Shown here one piece after another: positions 7,703 to 17,132 of a DNA stretch of 64,000 nucleotides. Source of the stretch: JAVVVD01 sp036652795 (GTDB lineage: Bacteria > Bacillota > Clostridia > Christensenellales > CAG-138); the NCBI GenBank assembly GCA_036652795.1, contig JAVVVD010000001.1, positions 124,001 to 188,000 on the forward strand, written 5' to 3'. The first letter of the stretch is position 1; each line of letters starts with the position of its first letter. The position numbers and the translations under genes are program-made. The notes beneath the pieces were generated by a model. That model saw only the letters and a program-made list of their open reading frames with translations, searched no databases and had not been told where the DNA came from.

Positions 7703-9490
7703 TCACGCTTTTATCATGGGCGCTTCATTTTTTTGCATATCGTCCGGCAGGGCGTATAGCTTTAGATATTCATTGTAAAGCCGTGTAAATTCAGTATTAG
7801 CAGGGCTTTTTATGTTGGTAAGATATTTGTGCGTGTCCATATCACTCAGCTTAGACTGGATAACGCAGACTGCGATGTTTGAGCAGTGGTCAGATACACG
7901 TTCAAAATTGGTGAGCAGATCGGATAGCACAAATCCAAGCTCTATAGTGCATTCTCCGTGTTGCAAGCGTTTGATATGGTCTCCCTTTATTTGCAAACGC
8001 AGATAATCTACCACCTCTTCGAGTGGCTCAACATGTGAAGCAAGTCCAGAATCATCTGTGGTGAATGAGTCTATGGCCATGTTGAGTATTTTTGTTACGG
8101 CACGAATAAGCACCTCGAGTTGAGCAGTGGCCTCTGCTGAAAAATGCATATCCTTATCGTGTAGTTCCTGAGCTGCTTCAGTTATATTTAGCGCATGGTC
8201 GCCGATACGCTCAAAATCACCTATTGCGTGTAAAAGCTCGGATATCGTGTGGGTGTCGCCCTCAGAGATGTTTTTGCCGCTCAATTCCATAAGAAAAGAA
8301 CCTATTTTATCTTCATAAAGGTCGATAAGCTCCTCGGAATCGGCTACATTTTCGCATAGCTTTAAATCATAATGCGGGATAAGGGATATCGATTTTATGA
8401 ATGTATCGCGGCACAGTGTGGCCATGTCAAGCGTAAGCTGGCGGCAGCGCTGCACGGCTATAGAGGGGGTATTAAGAAAACGATGATCTATAAATACGGG
8501 CTGAACTTTTTCATCTGCATCGCTTATGGACACATATGCAAGCCGTTCCAATTGTTTCGTGAAGGGCAGCAGCAGAGCGGTGCAGAGTATATTGAATACG
8601 CTGTGAACAATAGCAATGCCGGCGGCATCTGTGGCAAAAGAAAGGAAACTGAAGCCTATGAGCGCATTGAGCCCATAGAATAGCGCCAGGAAAAATAGGG
8701 TTCCAATTATATTGAAATAAAGGTGAACCAATGCCGCGCGCTTGGCGTTTTTACTGGCGCCTATGGCAGAAATCAACGCCGTGACGCAGGTGCCTATATT
8801 TTGACCCATTATGATGGGTATGGCGGAAGCAAATGTAAGAGTGCCTGTTACGGATAGAGCTTGAAGTATGCCAACGGAGGCGGAGGAACTTTGAATGATC
8901 GCTGTGATAATCAAGCCGGCAAGGACACCAAAGAGCGGGTTGGAAAACAATGTTAGGAGATTGGCAAATCCGGGTACGTCGGCCAGTGGCTTAACAGAGC
9001 TGCTCATTAGCTCCATTCCGAATATAAGCACGGTGAAACCAAGCATTATTTTGCCAACATCGCGGCGACGCTCCTTTTTAGAGAACATATAAAGCACTAT
9101 GCCGATGATTGCAAGTATTGGTGAAAAGGATGTAGGTTTAAAAAGTTGAACCAGTATGTTACTGCTTTCAAGGCCTGTAAGGCTCAACAGCCATGCCGTA
9201 ACGGTAGTGCCTATGTTGGCGCCCATTATTATGCCTATGGCTTGGCGTAACTGCATTACACCTGAGTTTACAAAGCCGACAACCATAACTGTGGTTGCTG
9301 ATGAAGACTGTATCACGGAGGTTACACCGGCGCCTAACAGCACGCCTTTTAATGGATTGGATGCAAGCTTTTCAAGTGTGACGCGCATCTTGCTGCCGGC
9401 ACGTTTTTCCAGCCCTTCGCCCATCACCTGCATCCCAAAAAGGAACAGCGCAAGTCCGCATATGAATGAGAGTATAGAGAATATGTCCAT
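7703..9490 (-). CDS. Na/phosphate cotransporter with C-terminal PhoU domain
   Basis: 595 residues. The N-terminal half has about nine membrane segments and the two inverted QSSS motifs (QSSSATTV near 62 and QSSSASVG near 202) that mark the Na+/Pi cotransporter (NptA/YjbB) family. The C-terminal part (about 345-570) is a cytoplasmic helical PhoU-like domain with the repeated E...D pattern. It is thought to move phosphate with sodium, and the PhoU domain probably regulates it; in some bacteria such proteins export phosphate. It is a single gene facing the hpf terminator, with no pst or pho genes nearby. Confidence 0.92.
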   Translation of the reverse strand: MDIFSILSFICGLALFLFGMQVMGEGLEKRAGSKMRVTLEKLASNPLKGVLLGAGVTSVIQSSSATTVMVVGFVNSGVMQLRQAIGIIMGANIGTTVTAWLLSLTGLESSNILVQLFKPTSFSPILAIIGIVLYMFSKKERRRDVGKIMLGFTVLIFGMELMSSSVKPLADVPGFANLLTLFSNPLFGVLAGLIITAIIQSSSASVGILQALSVTGTLTFASAIPIIMGQNIGTCVTALISAIGASKNAKRAALVHLYFNIIGTLFFLALFYGLNALIGFSFLSFATDAAGIAIVHSVFNILCTALLLPFTKQLERLAYVSISDADEKVQPVFIDHRFLNTPSIAVQRCRQLTLDMATLCRDTFIKSISLIPHYDLKLCENVADSEELIDLYEDKIGSFLMELSGKNISEGDTHTISELLHAIGDFERIGDHALNITEAAQELHDKDMHFSAEATAQLEVLIRAVTKILNMAIDSFTTDDSGLASHVEPLEEVVDYLRLQIKGDHIKRLQHGECTIELGFVLSDLLTNFERVSDHCSNIAVCVIQSKLSDMDTHKYLTNIKSPANTEFTRLYNEYLKLYALPDDMQKNEAPMIKA

Positions 9491-9587
9491 TGATATATAT
9501 CCTTTGCAAAATAATTTAACTATCTAATTTATCCCGAATACCACGGTATATGGCGCTTTTGCGCCAAAATGCTTGAAAACAAACCAG

Positions 9588-9616
9588 TTGTAAACCGCGC
9601 TATATACCATTATAAT
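9588..9616 (+). promoter_or_regulatory. Promoter of pth-mfd
   Basis: TTGTAA (9588-9593) and a perfect TATAAT (9611-9616), spacer 17. A short GGCGC/GCGCC hairpin lies further upstream at 9552-9565. Confidence 0.65.
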
Positions 9617-9672
9617 TGATTACAAGCCCCATGCCAAGTGGTATGTGGGCATACTTGCGTTGGAGGAAAGCC

Positions 9673-10305
9673 ATGTTTGTTGTTGTTGGGTTGGGGAATC
9701 CTGGTAAAGAGTATGAAGGTACGCGGCATAACATGGGCTATATGACGCTTGACATACTTGCTGGCAGATGGGGTATAGACATAAAACGGCACAGGTTCAG
9801 GGCCGTATTGGGTGAGGGCATGGTGGCCGGACAGAAGGTAGTGCTTGCCAAGCCTGCAACTTTTATGAACAACTCAGGCTGGAGTGTTATGGATATCATG
9901 ACATGGTATAAATGTGCGCATAGCGAGCTTATATTGATATACGATGATATAGACTTGCCGCTTGGTGGGATACGAGTGCGCGAGGGTGGCAGCGCGGGTA
10001 CTCATAACGGTATGCGCAGTGTAATTCATCAGCTGGGCTACGATGATTTCCCCAGGGTTAGGGTAGGCATAGGTGGGGCTGATCGCAGTGGACTCATCTC
10101 ACATGTGCTTGGCGAGCCGACTGGCGAGGAGCGCGAGATGCTACTGCATGAGATTAACAGCGCCGCTGATGCAGTGGAGTTGATTTTAAAAGGAACATTG
10201 AATGAGGCACAGGTGAAATTCAATAAAAAGCCGCATAAGGAAAACGTTACAAAGCCCAAAGACGATGCGGCGGAAACGATTAGTACCGATGACAATAAAA
10301 ACTGA
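9673..10305 (+). CDS. pth: Peptidyl-tRNA hydrolase
   Basis: 210 residues from the ATG at 9673, which has GGAGGA 6 bases upstream; an earlier in-frame start lacks such a site. It opens with VVGLGNPGKEY and TRHNMGY, where His (about 20) is catalytic, and has PATFMNNSG and the DDIDLPLG segment with the key Asp (about 95). The enzyme frees tRNA from peptidyl-tRNA that has dropped off the ribosome. The C-terminal ~20 residues form a charged tail beyond the usual ~190. The gene overlaps mfd by 17 bases, the pth-mfd linkage seen in Firmicutes. Confidence 0.97.
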   Translation: MFVVVGLGNPGKEYEGTRHNMGYMTLDILAGRWGIDIKRHRFRAVLGEGMVAGQKVVLAKPATFMNNSGWSVMDIMTWYKCAHSELILIYDDIDLPLGGIRVREGGSAGTHNGMRSVIHQLGYDDFPRVRVGIGGADRSGLISHVLGEPTGEEREMLLHEINSAADAVELILKGTLNEAQVKFNKKPHKENVTKPKDDAAETISTDDNKN

Positions 10306-13300
10306 TCCGCTTCTACAAATACTTTCCTTGCATCCTGAATACGTAAGATTTGCACAGGCAATTGGCAATGCGCAAGGTCCTGCTGCGGTATTTGGGCTTG
10401 GAGAAGCACACAGAACGCACATTGCGGCTGCCATAGCCAGTGATACTAATAGATCGCTGCTTATAGTATCCGCCAATGATGTTCTAGCGGCGCGCATGCA
10501 GGAGGATATTTCCGCATTTGCGGATAACTGTATGCACTTCCCTGCAAGGGATATACCTCTTAGCGGTAAGGGTGTTATATCCGGCGGCGTAATAAATGAG
10601 CGTAGGCTAGCTGTGCTTTTGGCGTTATGCAGCGGCAAACGCAGTATTATAATAGCTTCAGCAAGCGCACTTATGCAGGGGCTTGTACCTAAAGAGGCAT
10701 TTGCGTCAGGCATACGCACATACCATACAGGCGAATGTATCGAGCCTATAGCACTCTTGCGCCAACTTGTAAATTCCGGTTATGAACGCGTGGAGCTGTG
10801 CGAGGGCAGGGGGCAGGTATGCCAGCGAGGAGGCTATATTGATGTGTTTCCGCTGACAAGCGAATACCCTGTGCGCATTGAGTTCTTCGATGACGAGATA
10901 GATACTATGCGCGAGTATGATGCGCTTACGCAGCGATCAATACAGAGTATTGACGAGGTCACCATATGTCCCGCGCTTGAAACTCCGTTAACCGATGAGG
11001 CGCGCGTGCACGGCCAAAAAAAGCTTATGAATAAAACGGGCCTTGAGGATGCATACGAAGCACTGTCAGCAGGTGGTGTGCCGGTAAATGCTACCGCTTT
11101 GCTGCCGTTTTTTTATGAGCATATCGCAACGCTTTCAGACTATTTGCCCAAGGATATAGCCATATTCATTGATGAACCGGCGCGCATAGAGGAAAGCGCG
11201 ATGATGGCACATTCAGAATTTATGGATGCACTTAGCGGACTTATACTTTCAGGCGATGCGCAGCCTGAGCAGGCGCATCTGATACATTTACCTTCTGAGA
11301 TGATAAAGCGGCTGGATACTCCGCGCACTGCGATGCTGTTTGCGCTAACGCGTACTTACGGACTTATTTCGCCTAAGTGTATATTTAGATTTGAAACGCG
11401 GGCAGCCACAAAATATATCGGCGGCGATGATATATTAAAAGAGGATATTGAGGATTATAGGCGCGCAAATTATACCCTTATAATATGTGCGGGTGCTCAT
11501 GCGGAGCGGCTGCGTGACAGACTGATGGATATGGATATCGTAATGCCGGCTATAAGCGTGCTGGAGCGTAGCATTGTACCGGGTGAGAGCATAATCATCG
11601 GCCGCTCGCTCTATAAAGGCTTCGACTATCCGGAGCTCAAGCTTGCAGTGCTAAGCGAGAATGAACTGTTTGGCAGCGTATCAAAAAAAACGTTACAACC
11701 CAAGCATAAACGCCCGCAACTGGCGTTTTCAGAGCTTGAGGTGGGCGATCTCGTCGTGCATGAACTGCATGGTATCGGCCGATTCATAGGCGTAGAAACG
11801 TTGACAGTGGGCGATGTTACACGCGATTATCTTAATATTTCATACGCCGGCGCTGATAAGCTGTACATACCTACGGATCAACTGGACAGGGTGCAAAAAT
11901 ATATTGGCGGCGATGACGCCGGACAAAAACTATCAAAGCTAGGCAGTGAAGAGTGGCAAAAGACTGTAAGCCGTACTCGTGAGAGCGTAAAAACACTTGC
12001 ATTTGATCTCGTGCGGCTATATGGCGAACGCTCGAAGCGTAAGGGATATAAATTCGCTGCCGACACCGCATGGCAGCGCAGGATGGAGGAAAGCTTTCCA
12101 TATGAGGAAACGCCTGATCAACTCACAAGCATAGAAGAGATAAAACGCGATATGGAGAGCGAAAAAGTAATGGACCGCCTGCTTTGCGGTGATGTGGGAT
12201 ATGGCAAAACGGAGGTGGCGCTACGTGCTGTATTCAAGGCCGTTATGGATGGAAAGCAGGCGGCACTGCTCGTACCAACCACAATACTTGCGCAGCAACA
12301 CTACAATACGCTTGTGGCGCGCTTCTCAGGCTTCCCCGTTGTGATTGGACTGCTGTCGCGATTTAAAAGCCAGCGCGAGGAGAAGGATATACTGCAAAAG
12401 CTTTTGCAGGGCAGTATGGATGTTGTCGTGGGCACGCATAAGCTGCTTTCAAAAAGTGTAAAGTTTAGGGATTTGGGGTTGCTGATAATAGATGAGGAGC
12501 AGCGTTTTGGGGTTGGTCATAAGGAACTTATAAAAACAATAAAGAAAAATGTTGATGTGCTTTCGCTGTCGGCCACGCCTATACCGCGCACATTGCATAT
12601 GTCCATGACTGGAATACGAGATATGTCTGTTATAGAGACTCCGCCCGAGCAGCGATATCCTGTGCAGACCTATGTGATGGAATATTCTGATGCGGTTGTA
12701 CGTGAAGCTATAATAAAAGAGCTGGTGCGAGGCGGTCAGACGTATTTTGTATATAATCGTGTGCGCACAATGGAACATTTTGCGGCTAAGCTAAAGGAGC
12801 TAGTGCCGGAGGCACGAATAGCGTTTGCGCACGGGCAAATGAATGAGCATGTGCTGGAAAAAACCATGATGGATTTCATGGATCAACAATACGACGTGCT
12901 ATTGTGCAGCACCATAATTGAGAGCGGCATGGATATACAAAATGTCAATACAATAATAGTATATGATGCGGACTGCATGGGGCTTTCACAACTATATCAA
13001 TTGCGAGGCAGGGTGGGACGCGGCAATCGACTTGGCTATGCGTATCTTACATTTAAGCGTGACAAGGCACTAAGCGAAATAGCAGAAAAGCGGCTTACCG
13101 CAATACGTGAGTTTACCCAATTCGGATCGGGCTTTAAAGTCGCCATGAGAGACCTTGAGATACGCGGCGCAGGTAATCTGCTTGGCCCTGAGCAGCATGG
13201 ACATATGCAGGCAGTTGGCTATGATCTGTATTGCAAGCTGGTGGATGGTGCTGTGCGCGAAGCTAAGGGAGAAAAGGTAGCGATAAAGATTGATACATCC

Positions 13301-13741
13301 ATTGAGATACCGATATCCGCAAGCATACCAAAAACGTGTATCCCACGTGAAATCGACAGGCTGTCGATGTATAAGCGTATAGCCATGATAGAAACGCAGG
13401 ACGATGTTTTGGACGTGAGGGATGAATTAATAGATCGCTATGGTGATATACCCAAGCAGGTTGATAATCTTATGTACATAGCTAAGTTAAAGGCGGATTG
13501 TAGCCGTGCATATATAACACGGCTGAGCGTTAAGGATGGTGAAACACGTATAACATTTGATGGGGCAGCGCCGATGAACGGTGAAAAATTGCTGGAATTG
13601 GTTAATGATACCCATGGCGCACAGCTAATAAACGGGGATACACCCATGCTGATAATAAAACATGCTCGATCTGATGTGACGGCTATATGCGCCGTATTGC
13701 CACAGTTTGTTTACATGCTTGGCGATTGCATTGAAAGATGA
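10289..13741 (+). CDS. mfd: Transcription-repair coupling factor Mfd
   Basis: About 1150 residues from the ATG at 10289; an in-frame ATG at 10265 inside pth is also possible and neither has a clear ribosome binding site. The order is a UvrB-like N-terminal module, the RNA polymerase interaction domain with VHELHGIGRF (about 490-500), helicase motifs including GDVGYGKTE (Walker A, about 634), DEEQ (about 735), SATPIPRT and QLRGRVGR, then the C-terminal D7 domain. Mfd pushes stalled RNA polymerase off DNA lesions and recruits UvrA. Length matches the family. spoVT, which follows mfd in Bacillus, is absent. Confidence 0.97.
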   Translation: MTIKTDPLLQILSLHPEYVRFAQAIGNAQGPAAVFGLGEAHRTHIAAAIASDTNRSLLIVSANDVLAARMQEDISAFADNCMHFPARDIPLSGKGVISGGVINERRLAVLLALCSGKRSIIIASASALMQGLVPKEAFASGIRTYHTGECIEPIALLRQLVNSGYERVELCEGRGQVCQRGGYIDVFPLTSEYPVRIEFFDDEIDTMREYDALTQRSIQSIDEVTICPALETPLTDEARVHGQKKLMNKTGLEDAYEALSAGGVPVNATALLPFFYEHIATLSDYLPKDIAIFIDEPARIEESAMMAHSEFMDALSGLILSGDAQPEQAHLIHLPSEMIKRLDTPRTAMLFALTRTYGLISPKCIFRFETRAATKYIGGDDILKEDIEDYRRANYTLIICAGAHAERLRDRLMDMDIVMPAISVLERSIVPGESIIIGRSLYKGFDYPELKLAVLSENELFGSVSKKTLQPKHKRPQLAFSELEVGDLVVHELHGIGRFIGVETLTVGDVTRDYLNISYAGADKLYIPTDQLDRVQKYIGGDDAGQKLSKLGSEEWQKTVSRTRESVKTLAFDLVRLYGERSKRKGYKFAADTAWQRRMEESFPYEETPDQLTSIEEIKRDMESEKVMDRLLCGDVGYGKTEVALRAVFKAVMDGKQAALLVPTTILAQQHYNTLVARFSGFPVVIGLLSRFKSQREEKDILQKLLQGSMDVVVGTHKLLSKSVKFRDLGLLIIDEEQRFGVGHKELIKTIKKNVDVLSLSATPIPRTLHMSMTGIRDMSVIETPPEQRYPVQTYVMEYSDAVVREAIIKELVRGGQTYFVYNRVRTMEHFAAKLKELVPEARIAFAHGQMNEHVLEKTMMDFMDQQYDVLLCSTIIESGMDIQNVNTIIVYDADCMGLSQLYQLRGRVGRGNRLGYAYLTFKRDKALSEIAEKRLTAIREFTQFGSGFKVAMRDLEIRGAGNLLGPEQHGHMQAVGYDLYCKLVDGAVREAKGEKVAIKIDTSIEIPISASIPKTCIPREIDRLSMYKRIAMIETQDDVLDVRDELIDRYGDIPKQVDNLMYIAKLKADCSRAYITRLSVKDGETRITFDGAAPMNGEKLLELVNDTHGAQLINGDTPMLIIKHARSDVTAICAVLPQFVYMLGDCIER

Positions 13742-13753
13742 AAATGTTATAAT
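13726..13753 (+). promoter_or_regulatory. Promoter of the foldase lipoprotein gene
   Basis: TTGCAT (13726-13731) and TATAAT (13748-13753), spacer 16, overlapping the end of mfd. A perfect palindrome, CTCATATATGAG (13764-13775), covers the expected start of the transcript. Confidence 0.6.
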
Positions 13754-13798
13754 GATATAATAGCTCATATATGAGTAACACGTAGTAGGAGATTTTTT

Positions 13799-15181
13799 AT
13801 GAAGAAAATTGTTTCGATGCTGCTGGTTGTGGCAATGATTGCGTCCGCAATGGTAGGCGCTGGGTGTAGCCTTAATAAAAAAGAGGCGGAGCCGGATATG
13901 TCACAGGCTGTAGTTGAGATAGGCGACGAAGTTGTGACGATGGCGGAGTATAAGGCCATGTTCGATATGTATAAGTCATATTATTCAAGCAATATGGGTA
14001 TGGACTTTTCTACCGATACCGAGATGCTAAAGAACCTTCAGGATTTCGTCATAGATATGCTGGTGGGTGATAAGGTAATAACCTATCAGGCAAAGACTCA
14101 GGGCTTTGCGGAGCTTACGGATGAACAGCGCGTAGAGCTTGATAAGACGGTTAAAGAAAATATAGCTTCTATGCTTGAGTATTATGAAAAAAAGGCGCAA
14201 GAAGAATATGTCGCAGACCCAACGATAGATGTAGATGCGCGCGTAAAGGAGCTTGTCAAGGATGAAGCCGTATACTACACAGGCGCTGAGATGGAATATG
14301 ATGAATATATCGAATGGCTCACAAAAAACACTGAAAACAACTATTACTTTGAACAACTCCAAAATAGTGTGAATAAAACCATTACAGTAAGCGATGATGA
14401 TGTAAACACATGGTATACAGAAAACCTTGCAACGATGGAAACAAAATACAAGGATGATCCCGGCGCGTATAAGGACGATCAGGAGTATTACGAGATGTAT
14501 GCCGGAGACCCGGTGCTATATGCTCCTGATGGCTATAGTCGTATATTGCATATACTCCTTGCGCCAGAGGGTGAGATGCCGGCAGAGTATAATACAAAAC
14601 AGACCCAGATGAACGGACTTGAAGGCGAATATGGTTCGCTTGCGTTTGATGATGCTACAAACGGAACCAATGCCAATCAGGCGCGAATGAAAGAGATACT
14701 TGACCAGTATAACACTGCAAAGGCCGAGCTAGAAGCGATGACGGATGCACGCCTTGTAAACTCAAAGAAGAAGGCGGAGGAGGCATATGCCAAATTGGCC
14801 ACGGCCGACTTCAAAGCAGTTATGGCCGAATACACACAGGATGTTGACTACACAGATTTCGATGTGTTTATGGAGAAGGGTATGCTTATAAGCAGCGAAT
14901 ATGAAAGCTCCACGGATTGGTCGGATGAGATTAAAGCTGAGTTTGCAAAATTGGATGTTGGCGGACACTCAGGGGTATTTAAGGATGACGATGGCTACCA
15001 TATTATCTTTTATCTGGCTGATGAGACGGCCGGCGCACGCGATATAGAGAAGGTTAAGGAAGATATAAAGAAGAGTCTGCTCACTCAAAAGCAGACAACT
15101 GAGTGGGATACGCTTGTTGATGGATGGAAGAAAGACAGCGCAGTAGTGACAAATGAAGAACTTGTCAGAAGCGTAAGCTGA
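13799..15181 (+). CDS. PrsA/SurA-like peptidyl-prolyl isomerase lipoprotein
   Basis: 460 residues with a lipoprotein signal (basic start, hydrophobic stretch, lipobox ending at about Cys23), a SurA-like helical chaperone segment (about 35-200) and a parvulin domain. The parvulin opening RILHILLAPEGE (about 244) and its end VGGHSGVFKDDDGYHIIFYL (about 383-402) are separated by more than a normal domain length: a charged helical insert of roughly 75 residues lies at about 255-330. It should sit on the outer face of the membrane and help fold exported proteins. It lies between mfd and rqcP, has its own promoter and ends in a large hairpin. Confidence 0.85.
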   Translation: MKKIVSMLLVVAMIASAMVGAGCSLNKKEAEPDMSQAVVEIGDEVVTMAEYKAMFDMYKSYYSSNMGMDFSTDTEMLKNLQDFVIDMLVGDKVITYQAKTQGFAELTDEQRVELDKTVKENIASMLEYYEKKAQEEYVADPTIDVDARVKELVKDEAVYYTGAEMEYDEYIEWLTKNTENNYYFEQLQNSVNKTITVSDDDVNTWYTENLATMETKYKDDPGAYKDDQEYYEMYAGDPVLYAPDGYSRILHILLAPEGEMPAEYNTKQTQMNGLEGEYGSLAFDDATNGTNANQARMKEILDQYNTAKAELEAMTDARLVNSKKKAEEAYAKLATADFKAVMAEYTQDVDYTDFDVFMEKGMLISSEYESSTDWSDEIKAEFAKLDVGGHSGVFKDDDGYHIIFYLADETAGARDIEKVKEDIKKSLLTQKQTTEWDTLVDGWKKDSAVVTNEELVRSVS

Positions 15182-15195
15182 AAACTAATTGAAGA

Positions 15196-15234
15196 ATATG
15201 GGGTGGACGGTTCAATTAACTGCCCACCCCATAT
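15196..15234 (+). terminator. Stem-loop after the foldase gene, possible terminator
   Basis: A 17-bp stem with one A-C mismatch and one wobble (15196-15212 with 15218-15234) closes a CAATT loop. There is no clear T-tract after it, so it may end transcription or only protect the 3' end. Confidence 0.55.
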
Positions 15235-15266
15235 CCATCTAAAATGGAGATCGGGGGAATAAAGGT

Positions 15267-15515
15267 ATGCGATTGGATAAATATCTTAAGGTATCAAGGA
15301 TTATAAAGCGGCGCACTGTGGCAAATGAAGTGTGTGATTTAGGCAGGGTGAGTATAAACGGCAAGGTGGCAAAACCATCTTCCGAGGTGAATGCAGATGA
15401 CACATTGGATATCCTGATGGGCGGTAGGCACATAAAAGTAAAGGTAATATCAGTGCAGGAACATGCGGCCAAGGGAGACGCCTCATCGATGTATGAACTG
15501 TTGGCAGGAGAATGA
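15267..15515 (+). CDS. rqcP: RqcP (YabO), S4-domain RNA-binding protein
   Basis: 82 residues made almost entirely of an S4 RNA-binding domain beginning MRLDKYLKVSRIIKRRT, the signature of RqcP/YabO (Hsp15-like). RqcP binds the stalled 50S-peptidyl-tRNA complex with RqcH and supports addition of C-terminal alanine tails in ribosome-associated quality control. In Bacillus yabO also lies a few genes after mfd, so position agrees. GGGGGAAT precedes the ATG. The stop overlaps the start of the ispDF fusion (ATGA), so both are probably translated together. Confidence 0.88.
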   Translation: MRLDKYLKVSRIIKRRTVANEVCDLGRVSINGKVAKPSSEVNADDTLDILMGGRHIKVKVISVQEHAAKGDASSMYELLAGE

Positions 15516-16657
15516 ACACTATGGGTGAAAAAAAAGCGAGCGTATGCGCCATATTACTTGCAGCCGGAGCATCAGAGCGCATGGGCGAGGATAAACTGTG
15601 CATGAGATTCAACGGCAAGACCCCGCTGGAACGCTGCATGGAAGCGCTGCACGGATGCAAACATAGCTTTGAAAGTATACTCGTCGCAGTATCGGAACTT
15701 ACGCGTGAGGCGGCTGAAGCGCTTGCAGCAGTCAATGACAATATATGTATAGTAGCTGGCGGAGCACAGCGTGGGGATTCCGTATACAATGCACTCAAGG
15801 CAATGAAAGCGGATATTGTGGTTATACACGATGCGGCCAGGTGCCTTGTTACACCTGAAATAATAGATGCGAGCATTGATGAGGCAATACGCAGCGGCAG
15901 TGGGATCGTGGGAGTGTATTCGCGCGACACCATAAGAAGAAACGGCGCGATACTGCCGCGTGATGAGATTTTTTTAACACAAACCCCGCAGACATTCATG
16001 TACGAGCGCATACTAAAATCCTACGAAAATGCGCGCCTTGAGCATTACTATGCCACAGACGATTGTGCGCTGTATGAACGTGCGGGATATACACCATCGT
16101 TCGTTGTGGGGAGCATAATGAATCAGAAGCTGACGGGCAGGGGGGATATTGCCTTTTTTACAGCGGCAGCACAGGGGGGGAATATGCAAATTGGCTATGG
16201 TGAAGATACGCATAGATTAACCGATGGCAGGAAACTAATACTTGGTGGCGTGGATATTCCGTTTTCGATGGGACTTATGGGTCATTCAGATGCGGATGTG
16301 CTTACCCATGCTGTGATAGATGCGATGCTTGGTGCGGCTGCATTGGGTGATATTGGCGGGCATTTTCCAGATAATGACGATAGATATAGGGGCATATGCT
16401 CACTGGAATTGCTACACTCAAGCGCGGAATTATTGAAAAACCACGGTTGCTGCATTAACAATGTGGACGCCACTGTTATTGCGCAGGAGCCAAGACTTGC
16501 GCCATATATTGACGCAATGAGACAGAATATTGCTAAAGAGCTTGGTGTGGAGATTTCAAATATAAGTGTTAAAGCTACGACTCCAGAGCATACAGGGCCA
16601 GAAGGAAGACTAGAGTGTATCAGTGCACGATGCGTTTGCAGCATAAAGCGCATGTAA
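15512..16657 (+). CDS. ispDF: Bifunctional IspDF (methylerythritol phosphate pathway)
   Basis: 381 residues. Residues about 10-222 are IspD (CDP-ME synthase) with LAAGASERMGEDK and the VIHDAARCLV segment; residues 225-381 are IspF (MECDP synthase) starting MQIGYGEDTHRL, with GHSDADVLTHAVIDA metal ligands and the FPDND loop. The two non-consecutive MEP steps are fused, as known in Campylobacter, some alpha-proteobacteria and other lineages. The junction contains seven consecutive G (16174-16180) followed closely by ATG at 16184, so a separate IspF could also be made. The intermediate enzyme IspE is not in the window. The start overlaps rqcP. Confidence 0.95.
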   Translation: MNTMGEKKASVCAILLAAGASERMGEDKLCMRFNGKTPLERCMEALHGCKHSFESILVAVSELTREAAEALAAVNDNICIVAGGAQRGDSVYNALKAMKADIVVIHDAARCLVTPEIIDASIDEAIRSGSGIVGVYSRDTIRRNGAILPRDEIFLTQTPQTFMYERILKSYENARLEHYYATDDCALYERAGYTPSFVVGSIMNQKLTGRGDIAFFTAAAQGGNMQIGYGEDTHRLTDGRKLILGGVDIPFSMGLMGHSDADVLTHAVIDAMLGAAALGDIGGHFPDNDDRYRGICSLELLHSSAELLKNHGCCINNVDATVIAQEPRLAPYIDAMRQNIAKELGVEISNISVKATTPEHTGPEGRLECISARCVCSIKRM

Positions 16658-16678
16658 ATTAAACATATGCATTATAAA

Positions 16679-16706
16679 AAGAGCTCTCCTAAAATGGAGA
16701 GCTCTT
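16679..16706. terminator. Bidirectional terminator between ispDF and HU
   Basis: A perfect 11-bp stem, AAGAGCTCTCC/GGAGAGCTCTT, with a 6-base loop. An A-run before it gives a T-tract for the minus-strand HU transcript. Confidence 0.85.
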
Positions 16707-16721
16707 GGGCTTATTGCCGAA

Positions 16722-16994
16722 TTAGTTGACAGACTCCTTAAGGGCCTTGCCTGCTTTAAAGGCTGGGGACTTGCTGGCGGGTATCTGGATCTCCGCACCG
16801 GTCAGAGGGTTATGACCCTTACGGGCTGGGCGGCTGCGAACTTCAAACACACCAAAGCCAACGATCTGGATTTTATCACCCTTTTTAAGAGCATCGGTAA
16901 CCGCTTCAAATGTGGAATTAACGGCCAGCTCAGCATCCTTTTTAGTAATACCGCTCTTTTCAGCCACGGCAGCTATCAACTCAGTTTTGTTCAT
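16722..16994 (-). CDS. hup: HU family DNA-binding protein
   Basis: 90 residues, the standard length of bacterial HU. It begins MNKTELIAAVAEKSG and has the GFGVFEVRSR/ARKGHNPLTG beta-arm region with the conserved RxGxNP-type tip that intercalates into DNA. HU bends and compacts DNA and is the main nucleoid protein of Firmicutes. AGGAGG lies 8 bases before the ATG and a good promoter lies upstream at 17043-17071. It is monocistronic and ends at the shared terminator with ispDF. In Bacillus hbs lies elsewhere, near spoIVA, so this position is different. Confidence 0.97.
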   Translation of the reverse strand: MNKTELIAAVAEKSGITKKDAELAVNSTFEAVTDALKKGDKIQIVGFGVFEVRSRPARKGHNPLTGAEIQIPASKSPAFKAGKALKESVN

Positions 16995-17042
16995 TAAAAT
17001 ATCCTCCTAAAAATGTTATCAATAATCATTTTTCCGTGGATT

Positions 17043-17071
17043 ATTGTATCAGTATTTGGCCTAATGTACAA
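17043..17071 (-). promoter_or_regulatory. Promoter of the HU gene
   Basis: On the minus strand TTGTAC (17066-17071) and TACAAT (17043-17048) are spaced by 17 bases, about 50 bases before the HU start. Confidence 0.65.
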
Positions 17072-17132
17072 GCCTTTTCAGCATATTGTCACCATAAATC
17101 GCACATTTCAAACCTATATACTATGGAACTGT

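Noticed and set aside
9552..9565. GGCGC/GCGCC hairpin before the pth promoter
   Set aside because: It is short, has no T-tract and is upstream of the promoter; no role can be supported.
15301..16011. 236-codon antisense frame over rqcP and ispD
   Set aside because: It is a shadow of two recognised genes.
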